Assembly (NCBI GenBank): GCA_023422835.1
Contig: JAFAGI010000023.1
Span: 1 to 9,235, forward strand
Reading direction: 5' to 3'
DNA length: 9,235 bases
From: Bacteroidota bacterium
GTDB lineage: Bacteria; Bacteroidota; Bacteroidia; Chitinophagales; Chitinophagaceae
The position numbers and the translations under genes are program-made. A model generated the notes under the pieces. That model was not told where the DNA came from. It did no database searches and was given only the letters and a program-made list of their open reading frames with translations. Below, piece by piece: positions 1 to 6,376 of the stretch; the stretch's first letter is position 1, and every line of letters starts with the position of its first letter.

Positions 1-1723
1 GGTCGGGGCCGAACAGTTCATGTGCCAACTCGCAGACGATGGCGACTTCGCTGCGCAGGTGTTCGCTGACGGGTGTGAGCCCGCCTCGGGACAGATGCAC
101 CATCGACATGGAGTCCTCGACGGTGACGAGTTGTCTGCGCCCGCCGCGGAGGTCTTTGTCGGTGCGTCCCAGCGACGGCAGGATCAGTGCGGTGCGCCCG
201 GTCACCAGGTGCGAGCGGTTGAGTTTGGTCGAGACCTGCACGGTGAGTGAGCAGTTGCGCAGTGCGGCTTCGGTGATTGCGGTATCTGGGGTGGCGGCGA
301 CGAAGTTGCCGCCCATGGCCATGAAGACCGATGCTTTGCCGTCGCGCATGGCACGGATGGAGTCGACGGCGTCGAGTCCGTGGTGGCGGGGGCTGGTGAT
401 GCCGAATTCGGTGTCGAGGGCGTCGAGGAAGTCCGCGGGCATCTTCTCCCAGATGCCCATGGTGCGGTCGCCTTGGACGTTGGAGTGTCCGCGGACGGGG
501 CAGACGCCGGCGCCGGGTGTGCCGATCATGCCGCGCATCAGCAGCAGGGCGACGGCGTCCTGGATGGTGGCCACGCCATGGGTGTGCTGGGTCAGTCCCA
601 TGGCCCAGCAGATGATCGTCGCTCGTGAGGTGATGAGTGCCTGTGCGGTGGCGCGGATCTGGTCGAGGGTCAGGCCGGTCGCCTCGACGACCGTGTCGAG
701 GTCGACGCGGCGCATGTGTTCTGCGTAGGCCTCCCAGCCGGTGCAGTGTTCGGTGAGGAAGTCGTGGTCGAGGACGGTGCCCGGTGCGTCATCTTCGGCG
801 TCGAGGATGAGTTTGGCCAGGCCTTGGAACAGTGCTTGGTCGCCACCGATGCGGATCTGGAGGAAGTCATCGGTGATGGCGATTCCGTGACCGAGGACGC
901 CGTGGACTTTCTGGGGGTCCTTGAACCGCAGTAGCCCGGCTTCGGGAAGCGGGTTGATCGCGATGACGCAGGCGCCGTTGGCTTTTGCTTTCTCCAGGGT
1001 GGAGAGCATGCGGGGGTGATTGGTGCCCGGGTTCTGGCCGGCGATGAGGATGAGGTCGGCGTTCTCGATGTCAGGAACCGACACCGATCCTTTGCCGATG
1101 CCGATGGTCTCGGTCAGTGCAGAGCCGGAGGATTCGTGGCACATGTTCGAGCAGTCGGGCATGTTGTTGGTGCCGAACGCCCGGATCATCAACTGGTAGA
1201 CGAAGGCTGCTTCGTTGCTGGTCCGCCCCGAGGTGTAGAACACCGCCTGATCGGGGGTGTCCAGTGCCCGGAGTTCGTGGGCGATGATGGAGAAGGCGTG
1301 GTTCCAGCTGATGGGGGCGTAGTGGGTGGTTCCGGGCAGCAGCACCATGGGGTGGGTGATGCGGCCTTGTTGGCCGAGCCAGAAGTCGCTGCGTTGGGTT
1401 AGTTCGTCGACGCTGTGGGTGGCGAAGAAGGCGGGGTCGACGACTCGGCGGGTGGCTTCTTCGGCGACGGCCTTGGCGCCGTTCTCGCAGAATTCGGCGC
1501 GCTTGCGGTGCCCGGGGGTTTCCGGCCAGGCGCAGCCGGGGCAGTCGAATCCGTTGCGCTGATTGAGCTTTATCAGCGTTCGCGCGGTACGCACCAAGCC
1601 CATTTGTTCGACGCCGCGTTGCAGTGACACCAGCACGGCTTTGACGCCCGCGGCGTGGGTCTTCTCGGACGAGACGACGAGGTCGTGTTCGTCGACATCG
1701 TGACGGGGTGCCGGGCGTGTCAT
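1..1723 (-). CDS. FdhF/YdeP-type molybdopterin oxidoreductase, probable formate dehydrogenase (C-terminus outside window)
   Basis: This is a cytoplasmic bis-MGD molybdenum oxidoreductase of the YdeP/FdhF family, probably oxidising formate to CO2. Reading the minus strand from ATG 1723 gives 574 open codons to the window edge; the family is about 760 residues, so roughly the last quarter is missing. Family signatures seen are FDCPGCAWP (residues 59-67; Cys61, Cys64) with a third Cys at 79, FYTSGRTSNEAAF (162-174), DCSNMCHESSG (190-200; Cys195-His196 is the likely molybdenum-site motif), GQNPGTNHPRM, and GAGVCPVRGHSNVQGDR. The start lies 3 nt after the hydrolase stop, with no clear ribosome-binding site, which suggests coupled translation as the last visible gene of the mscR operon. 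The formate role is inferred from this context: E. coli YdeP, a close family member, is linked to acid resistance and its substrate is not settled. Family membership is near certain, the substrate moderately so. Confidence 0.93.
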   Translation of the reverse strand, partial: MTRPAPRHDVDEHDLVVSSEKTHAAGVKAVLVSLQRGVEQMGLVRTARTLIKLNQRNGFDCPGCAWPETPGHRKRAEFCENGAKAVAEEATRRVVDPAFFATHSVDELTQRSDFWLGQQGRITHPMVLLPGTTHYAPISWNHAFSIIAHELRALDTPDQAVFYTSGRTSNEAAFVYQLMIRAFGTNNMPDCSNMCHESSGSALTETIGIGKGSVSVPDIENADLILIAGQNPGTNHPRMLSTLEKAKANGACVIAINPLPEAGLLRFKDPQKVHGVLGHGIAITDDFLQIRIGGDQALFQGLAKLILDAEDDAPGTVLDHDFLTEHCTGWEAYAEHMRRVDLDTVVEATGLTLDQIRATAQALITSRATIICWAMGLTQHTHGVATIQDAVALLLMRGMIGTPGAGVCPVRGHSNVQGDRTMGIWEKMPADFLDALDTEFGITSPRHHGLDAVDSIRAMRDGKASVFMAMGGNFVAATPDTAITEAALRNCSLTVQVSTKLNRSHLVTGRTALILPSLGRTDKDLRGGRRQLVTVEDSMSMVHLSRGGLTPVSEHLRSEVAIVCELAHELFGPD

Positions 1724-1726
1724 CGG

Positions 1727-2356
1727 TCAGTGCCCGCGCGCGATCCACTCGGCGAGGTGGGGTGCCTCGCTGCCCACTGAGGTGGGGTCACCGTGCCCGG
1801 TGTGGACACGGGTGTCCTCGGGCAGGCTGAGGATGCGCTCGCGGATGGAGTCGATGATGGTGGGGAAGTCGCTGTACGACCGTCCTGTTGCGCCCGGACC
1901 ACCTTGGAAGAGGGTGTCACCAGAGAACAGGGTGTCAGCTTCGGGCAGGTACAGCGACACCGAACCGGGGGAGTGGCCGGGAGTGTGGATGACCTGTAGT
2001 TCGGTACCGGCCACCGCAATGCGCTGGTTGTCATCGAGGTGCCAATACCGTTCCTCGGGGTGGGTTTCCTTCCAGAGCACATCGTCACCGGGGTGCAGCA
2101 GGATCGGGGCATGGGTCTCGATCGCCAGCTCGGGTGCGGCGGTAACGTGGTCGTTGTGACCATGGGTAGCGATGACTGCGATGACGTTTCGATCGCCGAC
2201 AGCTTCCGTGATGTTGGCGGCCGAGTGCGCGGCGTCGATGATGATCACCTCGTCGTCATCACCGACGAGCCACACATTGTTGTCGACGTCCCAGGTGCCG
2301 CCATCGAGGCTGAAGGTGCCCGAGGTGACGACATTGTCGATGCGCAGATCCGACAT
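1727..2356 (-). CDS. Metallo-beta-lactamase-fold hydrolase, probable S-formylmycothiol (or other mycothiol thioester) hydrolase
   Basis: This 209-residue single-domain protein has the glyoxalase-II-like metallo-beta-lactamase fold. The metal-binding motif THGHNDH supplies His65, His67, Asp69 and His70. His128 (HTPGHSPGS), Asp147 (SGDTLFQGG) and His188 (HTGHGD) complete a two-metal site. There is no signal peptide, so it should be cytoplasmic. Its ATG at 2356 shares one base with the mscR stop codon (TGATG), and a GGAG lies 5 nt upstream inside mscR, so the two are translationally coupled. A related hydrolase, Rv2260, sits beside mscR (Rv2259) in M. tuberculosis. The MscR product is S-formylmycothiol, a thioester, and this fold commonly hydrolyses glutathione thioesters, so release of formate and free mycothiol is the natural inference. 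A general mycothiol-thioester or lactoylthiol hydrolase is the main alternative. The open frame continues upstream, but the overlap and ribosome-binding site fix the start. Confidence 0.9.
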   Translation of the reverse strand: MSDLRIDNVVTSGTFSLDGGTWDVDNNVWLVGDDDEVIIIDAAHSAANITEAVGDRNVIAVIATHGHNDHVTAAPELAIETHAPILLHPGDDVLWKETHPEERYWHLDDNQRIAVAGTELQVIHTPGHSPGSVSLYLPEADTLFSGDTLFQGGPGATGRSYSDFPTIIDSIRERILSLPEDTRVHTGHGDPTSVGSEAPHLAEWIARGH

Positions 2357-3444
2357 CAGAGCTCCACCACCGATCGCAGCACCTTGCCGGCCTCCATCGC
2401 CGAGAACGCGGCCTCGACATCGTTGATACCGATGCGTTCGGTGACGAACTTGTCCAGCGGCAGACGCCCCTGCTCGTAGAGGTCGATCAGCATCGGGAAG
2501 TCCCGCTCGGGTAGACAGTCGCCATACCAGGACGACTTGAGTGCGCCACCGCGGGAGAAGAAGTCGACCAGCGGCATCTCCAGGGTCATCTCCGGGGTCG
2601 GCACACCCACCAGCACCACGACACCGGCCAGGTCGCGGGCGTAGAACGCCTGCTTGTAGGTCTCCGGACGGCCGACCGCATCGATCACGACATCGGCACC
2701 GTTGCCGTCGGTCAGTTCCTGCACCGCAGCGATCACATCGTCGACCTTCGACCCGTCGATCGTGTGGGTCGCACCGAGGTCGGTGGCCCACTCCAGCTTC
2801 GAGGCGTCGCGGTCGATCGCGATGATCGTCGTCGCACCGGCCAGACGCGCGCCGGCGATCGCGGCGTCACCGACACCGCCGCAGCCGATGACCGCGACCG
2901 AGTCGCCGCGGCCGACGTTGCCGGTGTTCATCGCCGCACCGATACCGGCCATGACACCGCAACCGAGCAGACCGGCCACCGCGGGGTCGGTATCGGGATT
3001 GACCTTGGTGCACTGCAATTCGTGGATCAGGGTCTTCTCGGCGAACGCGCCGATGCCCAGCGCCGGGGTCAGCTCGGTGCCGTCGGTCAACGTCATCGGC
3101 ACGCTGGCGTTGAAGGTGTCGAAGCAGTACCACGGACGACCCCGCTTACACGCACGACACTGACCGCACACCGCACGCCAGTTCAGGACGACGAAGTCGC
3201 CGACCTCGACATGGGTGACATCGGAACCGACCGACTCGACCACACCCGCGGCCTCGTGCCCGAGCAGGAACGGGTACTCGTCGTTGATCCCACCCTCGCG
3301 GTAGGCCAGGTCGGTGTGGCACACACCGCACGCCTTGATCGCCACCACCACATCACGCGCGCCCGGGTCCGGGATCACCACGTCCACGACCTCCGTCGAC
3401 GCCTTCTTACTGCGCGAGATGACTCCCTTGACTATCTGCGACAT
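2356..3444 (-). CDS. mscR: S-(hydroxymethyl)mycothiol dehydrogenase (NAD/mycothiol-dependent formaldehyde dehydrogenase)
   Basis: MscR oxidises the spontaneous adduct of formaldehyde and mycothiol to S-formylmycothiol using NAD+; the family can also reduce S-nitrosomycothiol. This 362-residue zinc-dependent medium-chain dehydrogenase closely resembles mycobacterial MscR/AdhE2. The catalytic zinc ligands are Cys42 (CGVCHTD), His63 in GHEAAG (62-67) and Cys162 (LLGCGVMAG). The structural zinc is held by Cys93, Cys96, Cys99 and Cys107 ([10 protein letters not shown]). The NAD-binding turn GCGGVG is at 187-192, and [15 protein letters not shown] near the C-terminus is family-typical. I chose ATG 3444 ([10 protein letters not shown]) because it matches the conserved N-terminus and follows GAGGA by 4 nt; an in-frame TTG at 3462 would add six residues not typical of the family. 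It is the first gene of the operon, coupled to the hydrolase and then the molybdo-oxidoreductase. Confidence 0.96.
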   Translation of the reverse strand: MSQIVKGVISRSKKASTEVVDVVIPDPGARDVVVAIKACGVCHTDLAYREGGINDEYPFLLGHEAAGVVESVGSDVTHVEVGDFVVLNWRAVCGQCRACKRGRPWYCFDTFNASVPMTLTDGTELTPALGIGAFAEKTLIHELQCTKVNPDTDPAVAGLLGCGVMAGIGAAMNTGNVGRGDSVAVIGCGGVGDAAIAGARLAGATTIIAIDRDASKLEWATDLGATHTIDGSKVDDVIAAVQELTDGNGADVVIDAVGRPETYKQAFYARDLAGVVVLVGVPTPEMTLEMPLVDFFSRGGALKSSWYGDCLPERDFPMLIDLYEQGRLPLDKFVTERIGINDVEAAFSAMEAGKVLRSVVEL

Positions 3445-3457
3445 GCCGTCCTCAATT

Positions 3458-3486
3458 CTCAACTAGCGACCAGAGGCAGTTGTCAA
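3458..3486 (-). promoter_or_regulatory. mscR: Candidate mscR promoter
   Basis: On the minus strand a perfect TTGACA hexamer occupies 3486-3481, about 37-42 bp upstream of the mscR ATG. No strong -10 sequence follows at ideal spacing: TAGTTG after 15 bp and GAGAAT after 20 bp are the only candidates. The dyad 3460-3482 covers the spacer, so a bound protein would block or modulate this promoter. The -35 match is seen; promoter function is inferred. Confidence 0.3.
3460..3482. promoter_or_regulatory. 23-bp dyad CAACT-N13-AGTTG near the mscR start, candidate operator
   Basis: Perfect 5-bp arms, CAACT at 3460-3464 and AGTTG at 3478-3482, face each other across 13 bp. The dyad lies 16-38 bp upstream of the mscR start codon and overlaps the candidate promoter. 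It aligns without gaps to the dyad at 3673-3695 with 13 of 23 identical positions, including most arm bases. The regulator is unknown and no regulator gene lies nearby. Confidence 0.4.
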
Positions 3487-3672
3487 TCTTTTCGACCAAA
3501 TTCTCCCGATCGGTTGCCTCGAGATCCCCTGGCCGCATGGCCGGTAACGACTATCCAACGGGACAGGTCGCGCTGCGGCGCACCCGCACAGGCAGGACGA
3601 CCTTCGTTGCTCTGACGCCAACGAGGTCGGACCAGGACGTGGGGGCATTTCAGCGGGAGGCTGAAAAACTCG

Positions 3673-3695
3673 CTACTGCGAACAATATACAGTAG
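3673..3695. promoter_or_regulatory. 23-bp dyad CTACTG-N11-CAGTAG upstream of the MFS gene, candidate operator
   Basis: Perfect 6-bp arms, CTACTG at 3673-3678 and CAGTAG at 3690-3695, are separated by an A+T-rich 11-bp core (GAACAATATA within it). The core may include the transporter's -10 element, with CTGAAA at 3661-3666 as a poor -35 candidate. It has the same total length and similar arms (CWACT...AGTWG) as the dyad next to mscR, suggesting one dimeric regulator for both directions. Binding is inferred only. Confidence 0.4.
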
Positions 3696-3710
3696 ATTGG
3701 GCGGGCCGGT

Positions 3711-3724
3711 GGCCATGAATGGCC
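3711..3724. repeat. 14-bp palindrome GGCCAT-GA-ATGGCC in the transporter leader
   Basis: Six-base arms with a 2-bp gap lie 27-40 bp upstream of the chosen GTG start, followed by TTTTAC. The loop is too short for a stable RNA hairpin with all pairs formed, so it may be a protein-binding site or chance. It contains the alternative in-frame ATG at 3715. Confidence 0.25.
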
Positions 3725-3737
3725 TTTTACTCGACTC

Positions 3738-3742
3738 GGAGG
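3738..3742 (+). promoter_or_regulatory. Ribosome-binding site GGAGG deciding the MFS start
   Basis: A full GGAGG lies 8 nt before the in-frame GTG at 3751. Neither the ATG at 3715 nor the TTG at 3697 has a comparable Shine-Dalgarno sequence, so translation most likely begins at GTG 3751. Confidence 0.7.
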
Positions 3743-3750
3743 TAAGACCA

Positions 3751-5100
3751 GTGGATCGGCATCCTTCTTCAGGACCTGACGACACGATGGGCGAGAAGCG
3801 GGGTGCAACTGAAGCCGAGGTACAGCGAGGCATCATGGGGCGTGTCGCCGTTGCAAGCTTCATGGGTTCACTAATTGAGTTCTACGACCTACTGCTGTTC
3901 AGCCTCGCTGCCGCCCTGGTCTTCAGCGCGGTCTACTATCCGTCTCTAGGGGACGCTGCAGGAACTGCGGCGTCGTTCGCGACTCTCGGCGTGGCGCTTG
4001 TTGCCAGGCCACTGGGCAGCATCATTTTCGGACACTTTGGTGACCGCTTCGGGAGAAAAAAGACCCTCGTTGTCACCCTGCTAATGATGGGCGCGGCGAC
4101 CGTACTCGTTGGACTCGTGCCCACTTCGGAGCAAATCGGTGTCGCAGCCCCGATCTTGCTGGTCTTGCTTCGCATCGTTCAAGGGCTCGCCGCCGGCGGA
4201 GAATGGGCGGGCGCAGTGAATTTCGCCGCGGAGTACGCGCCCAACGAGAAGCGGGGCCTCTGGACCATGTTCCCAATGCTAGGTGGGGGTGTGGCAGTTG
4301 CTTTGGCCCCGGCAGTATTCGCATTGACGAGCGCAAGTATGAGCGATGAGGCATTCCTCAGCTACGGTTGGCGCATTCCCTTCCTTCTAAGTGCAGTGTT
4401 GATTGCGGTCGGACTGTATATTCGGCTAGCGATCGACGAGACTCCTGTCTTCGAACGCGCACAGGATGAAGGCAAATCATCTCGAGTGCCATTCGTGGAT
4501 GCCTGGCTGAACCAGCCCCGACAGATTTTATTGGGCATCGGCGCGGTTATCAGCATGTCGACGATGTCCTATATGGGAGTGGCATACCTTCCGAACTACG
4601 CCACCAACGAGCTTGGGCTGAGCCGCACCACGGTACTGACCATGGGGATCGCTGCAGGGGTCTTTTATTCAATCGCGATTGCAATATCTGGCGCTGCTGC
4701 TGACCTGATTGGCCGTCGGAGGATGCTGTTAGGGGCCAACGGCCTCGCAGTGATCTGGGCCCTAGCGCTATTCCAGCTGATGGGCACGGGTAATGCAGTT
4801 ACCTTTGGTCTTTCTCTTGGCATCACGCTTTTCATCGCAGGCCTAGCGCTCGGCCCCCTGGGAGCGGCTCTGTCTGAGCTCTTCGACACCCGATACCGCT
4901 ACACCGCGAGCGGCTTCAGTTATAGCGCAGCGCAGATCGTTGGTGGTGCCATACCGCCATTCGTGGCCGCTCCGATTATCGCGAGTGTTGGTGTCACCGT
5001 ATTTAGTATGTTCATCACCGGCCTGTGTCTGATCAGCCTATTAAGCATCATGCTAATGCGCGATTCTGGAGGAATCGATCTCCAGAACGTCGGCAACTAG
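3751..5100 (+). CDS. MFS transporter, metabolite:H+ symporter (MHS) family
   Basis: This is an inner-membrane proton symporter of 449 residues with about twelve hydrophobic segments, the usual size for the MHS branch (ProP, ShiA, KgtP and relatives). Hallmarks are GSLIEFYD at the first membrane segment (residues 39-46), RPLGS (86-90), the loop 2-3 signature GHFGDRFGRKK (94-104), LLRIVQGLAAGGEWAGA, WRIPFLLS, and a second-half counterpart, DLIGRRRM. The family carries small carboxylates, betaines, shikimate or aromatic acids; the residues visible do not reveal the substrate. The gene diverges from the mscR operon and shares a similar dyad upstream, so an imported compound whose breakdown releases formaldehyde (methylated amine or methoxyaromatic) is an attractive but unproven substrate. 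Codon use is richer in A/T-ending codons than in mscR or tmsB, hinting at separate ancestry. Confidence 0.9.
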   Translation: MDRHPSSGPDDTMGEKRGATEAEVQRGIMGRVAVASFMGSLIEFYDLLLFSLAAALVFSAVYYPSLGDAAGTAASFATLGVALVARPLGSIIFGHFGDRFGRKKTLVVTLLMMGAATVLVGLVPTSEQIGVAAPILLVLLRIVQGLAAGGEWAGAVNFAAEYAPNEKRGLWTMFPMLGGGVAVALAPAVFALTSASMSDEAFLSYGWRIPFLLSAVLIAVGLYIRLAIDETPVFERAQDEGKSSRVPFVDAWLNQPRQILLGIGAVISMSTMSYMGVAYLPNYATNELGLSRTTVLTMGIAAGVFYSIAIAISGAAADLIGRRRMLLGANGLAVIWALALFQLMGTGNAVTFGLSLGITLFIAGLALGPLGAALSELFDTRYRYTASGFSYSAAQIVGGAIPPFVAAPIIASVGVTVFSMFITGLCLISLLSIMLMRDSGGIDLQNVGN

Positions 5101-5370
5101 AACGAACCAACACCGGATCTGTTGCTGAGTTGCCCTTGGTGGCGGTCTGAAGGACAATTTTCCGGAGTCGGGTCCTTAGCGGTCTGCCCGAGACGCCGTC
5201 GGTGAGCGCCGGCTGCCGCGCGCGAGTTCGCGCTTCGAGGCGAAGAATAGGCACGGGGCGCCACTGGCGTCAGATCCAGCGCTTAGACCTCGTCGCCGAT
5301 TCTTGGACGTACCCCGGGTCACCGTGCTGGCTCCGTGGGGAGACGATGCTGGTGTACCCGGCTGCGGGCC
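5101..5370. other. Gene-free stretch between the transporter and the truncated dehydrogenase
   Basis: This 270-bp interval lies between convergent genes. No reading frame resembles a known protein. I see no convincing intrinsic terminator with a T-tract. The only clear structure is the dyad with flanking direct repeats at 5142-5186; a weak TTCGC/GCGAA inverted pair occurs at 5227-5244. Confidence 0.5.
5142..5186. repeat. 8-bp direct repeat GCGGTCTG bracketing a 28-bp dyad
   Basis: GCGGTCTG occurs at 5142-5149 and again at 5179-5186. Between the copies, AAGGAC (5150-5155) and GTCCTT (5172-5177) form an inverted pair whose centre coincides with a TCCGGA palindrome at 5161-5166. The unit begins about 40 bp after the transporter stop codon. 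It could act as a factor-dependent terminator or operator, or be a short-element footprint with a target duplication. No T-run follows it on either strand. Confidence 0.45.
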
Positions 5371-6096
5371 TCATGCGAACGTGAGGACGATCTTGCCGAC
5401 CGCGTTCCCGGAGCGCAGCCAGGCGATGGCCTGCTCCGGCTCGGAGACGTCGACGGTAGAGTCGATGACCGGGGCGATGTCACCGCGGCCGATCACCGGT
5501 AGCACCTGATCGCGCAGCTTCTCGAGGATCGGGATGGTTTCCCAGTCGCGGGAGAATCCGAACGACACCCCGGTCACGGTCAGGTGCCGGTAAGACAGAG
5601 CGCCGATGTCGATCGTGGACGTGGGCCCGGTGAGACGGCCGATGTTCACGACGTGTCCGTCCTCGGCGGTCGCGGGGAGGCATTGGGCGAAGGTGTCGCC
5701 GGCGACGTGGTCGAGGACCACATCGACCCCTTTCTGGTCGGTGGCGGCCAGCACGGCCTTGGTCAGGTCCTGGTCCTGGCCGGTGACGATTACGGTGTGC
5801 GCGCCGAGGTTGCGCAGAAGGTCCTGTTTATCGGCGGTGCGTGTGGTCGCGATGATCTGTGAGGCCCCGAGGGTTCTGGCGATCTGCACGCCGATCATGC
5901 CAATACTCGTCGACGCACCGGTGGACAACACGCTGTGCCCGGGTCGGAAACCGGCGACGGTGAGCGCACCGAATTCGGTCAATAGCGCAGTCGGCAACGC
6001 GCACGCCACCTGCGGGGCCACGCTTTCCGGACGTGGGAGCACGAACCGGTGATCAACGACCAGGTACTCGGCGAAGGCGTTGGGGAAGGTGCCCAT
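5371..6096 (-). pseudogene. Zinc-type quinone oxidoreductase/alcohol dehydrogenase, N-terminal domain missing
   Basis: The 241 codons from ATG 6096 match the C-terminal three quarters of a medium-chain dehydrogenase of the quinone oxidoreductase type. They include the AFAEYLVVD segment (residues 7-15) that normally ends the catalytic domain, the nucleotide-binding turn STGASTSIG (58-66), GVDVVLDHVAGDTF in the coenzyme domain, and the usual ending GNAVGKIVLTF. Members usually have about 320-330 residues, so some 80-90 N-terminal residues are absent. The frame reaches a TAG within 12 codons upstream of the ATG, and the DNA beyond 6096 instead reads as a regulator fragment on the other strand. 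The remnant cannot form the normal substrate domain, so loss of function is likely. The C-terminal end is intact. Confidence 0.8.
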
Positions 6097-6243
6097 GACC
6101 GGATCGCACTCGAACTGCCGTCGGGACCGGGCCTACAACTCAACGTCTACACCGCAGCCGCCGACACCCCGACAGCGGACAACCTCAAACTGCTCGCCAG
6201 CTGGGCCGCCGACAGTAAAGACCTCTGCACCGAAGCCTTCTGA
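6097..6243 (+). pseudogene. C-terminal remnant of an MmyB-like XRE-family transcriptional regulator
   Basis: From about 6097 the plus strand reads 48 codons ending at TGA 6241-6243. The core LPSGPGLQLNVYTA followed by TPTADNLKLLASWAA matches the pattern that closes the MmyB-like ligand-binding domain of XRE regulators (LP..PG..L.VYTAEPGSPS...L.LLASWA). The helix-turn-helix and most of the ligand domain are missing; upstream DNA is antisense to the dehydrogenase remnant. Regulators of this type are often divergent from an oxidoreductase gene, which fits the neighbour here. The identification rests on a short match, so it is moderately sure; the true left boundary could be a few codons either side. 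Confidence 0.55.
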
Positions 6244-6267
6244 CAGCGTCAAGGCAAGCCAAACTTC

Positions 6268-6289
6268 GTGCCGACCATATGGTCGGCAC
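6268..6289. promoter_or_regulatory. Perfect 22-bp palindrome, candidate repressor operator
   Basis: The half-site GTGCCGACCAT (6268-6278) is followed directly by its exact reverse complement (6279-6289), with GACCATATGGTC at the centre. A -10-like TACGAT lies at 6303-6308, so a promoter for the downstream gene would have its -35 region inside the palindrome, as expected for repression by a TetR-like dimer. As RNA it could fold into a 9-bp stem with an ATAT loop but has no following U-run, so an unconventional terminator of the regulator remnant is the alternative. No cognate regulator gene is visible here. Confidence 0.55.
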
Positions 6290-6360
6290 TGAAGACCGTG
6301 TGTACGATTGAAGGCGGTGGCCGGTCCCTGAAGCGGGTCATCGTCAGCGATTCGTCCCAA

Positions 6361-6370
6361 AGGAAAGAGG
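6361..6370 (+). promoter_or_regulatory. Ribosome-binding site supporting a TTG start
   Basis: The purine-rich AGGAAAGAGG ends 6 nt before TTG 6377, giving good Shine-Dalgarno spacing. It supports TTG as the initiator, and the protein then begins directly with the expected Rossmann beta strand. Confidence 0.6.
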
Positions 6371-6376
6371 CACGGT

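Larger units (their letters stand above)
3445..3750. other. Divergent intergenic control region between mscR and the MFS transporter
   Basis: About 300 bp separate the divergent starts at 3444 (minus) and 3751 (plus). Short open frames here show no recognisable protein, and I see no RNA gene. The stretch contains two 23-bp dyads of similar design (separate entries), a consensus -35 hexamer facing mscR, an A+T-rich segment near 3681-3694 that could hold the transporter's -10 region, and a GGCCAT/ATGGCC palindrome in the transporter leader. The middle (about 3490-3660) shows nothing I can name. Confidence 0.6.

Noticed and set aside
39..728. Plus-strand open frame of about 229 codons
   Set aside because: It lies opposite the FdhF-like gene, whose minus-strand translation shows YdeP-family motifs throughout. 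The plus-strand protein is an antisense shadow.
1071..1748. Minus-strand frame of 225 codons, Arg- and Pro-rich
   Set aside because: It overlaps the FdhF-like gene in another frame and has the low-complexity composition of a GC-rich out-of-frame reading.
3480..3695. Small plus-strand open frame of 71 codons between mscR and the transporter
   Set aside because: It begins inside the mscR promoter region, covers both dyads, has no convincing ribosome-binding site and no recognisable protein features.
5202..5384. Small open frames on both strands downstream of the transporter
   Set aside because: They are Arg-rich, lack ribosome-binding sites and overlap the end of the dehydrogenase remnant; typical chance frames in GC-rich DNA.
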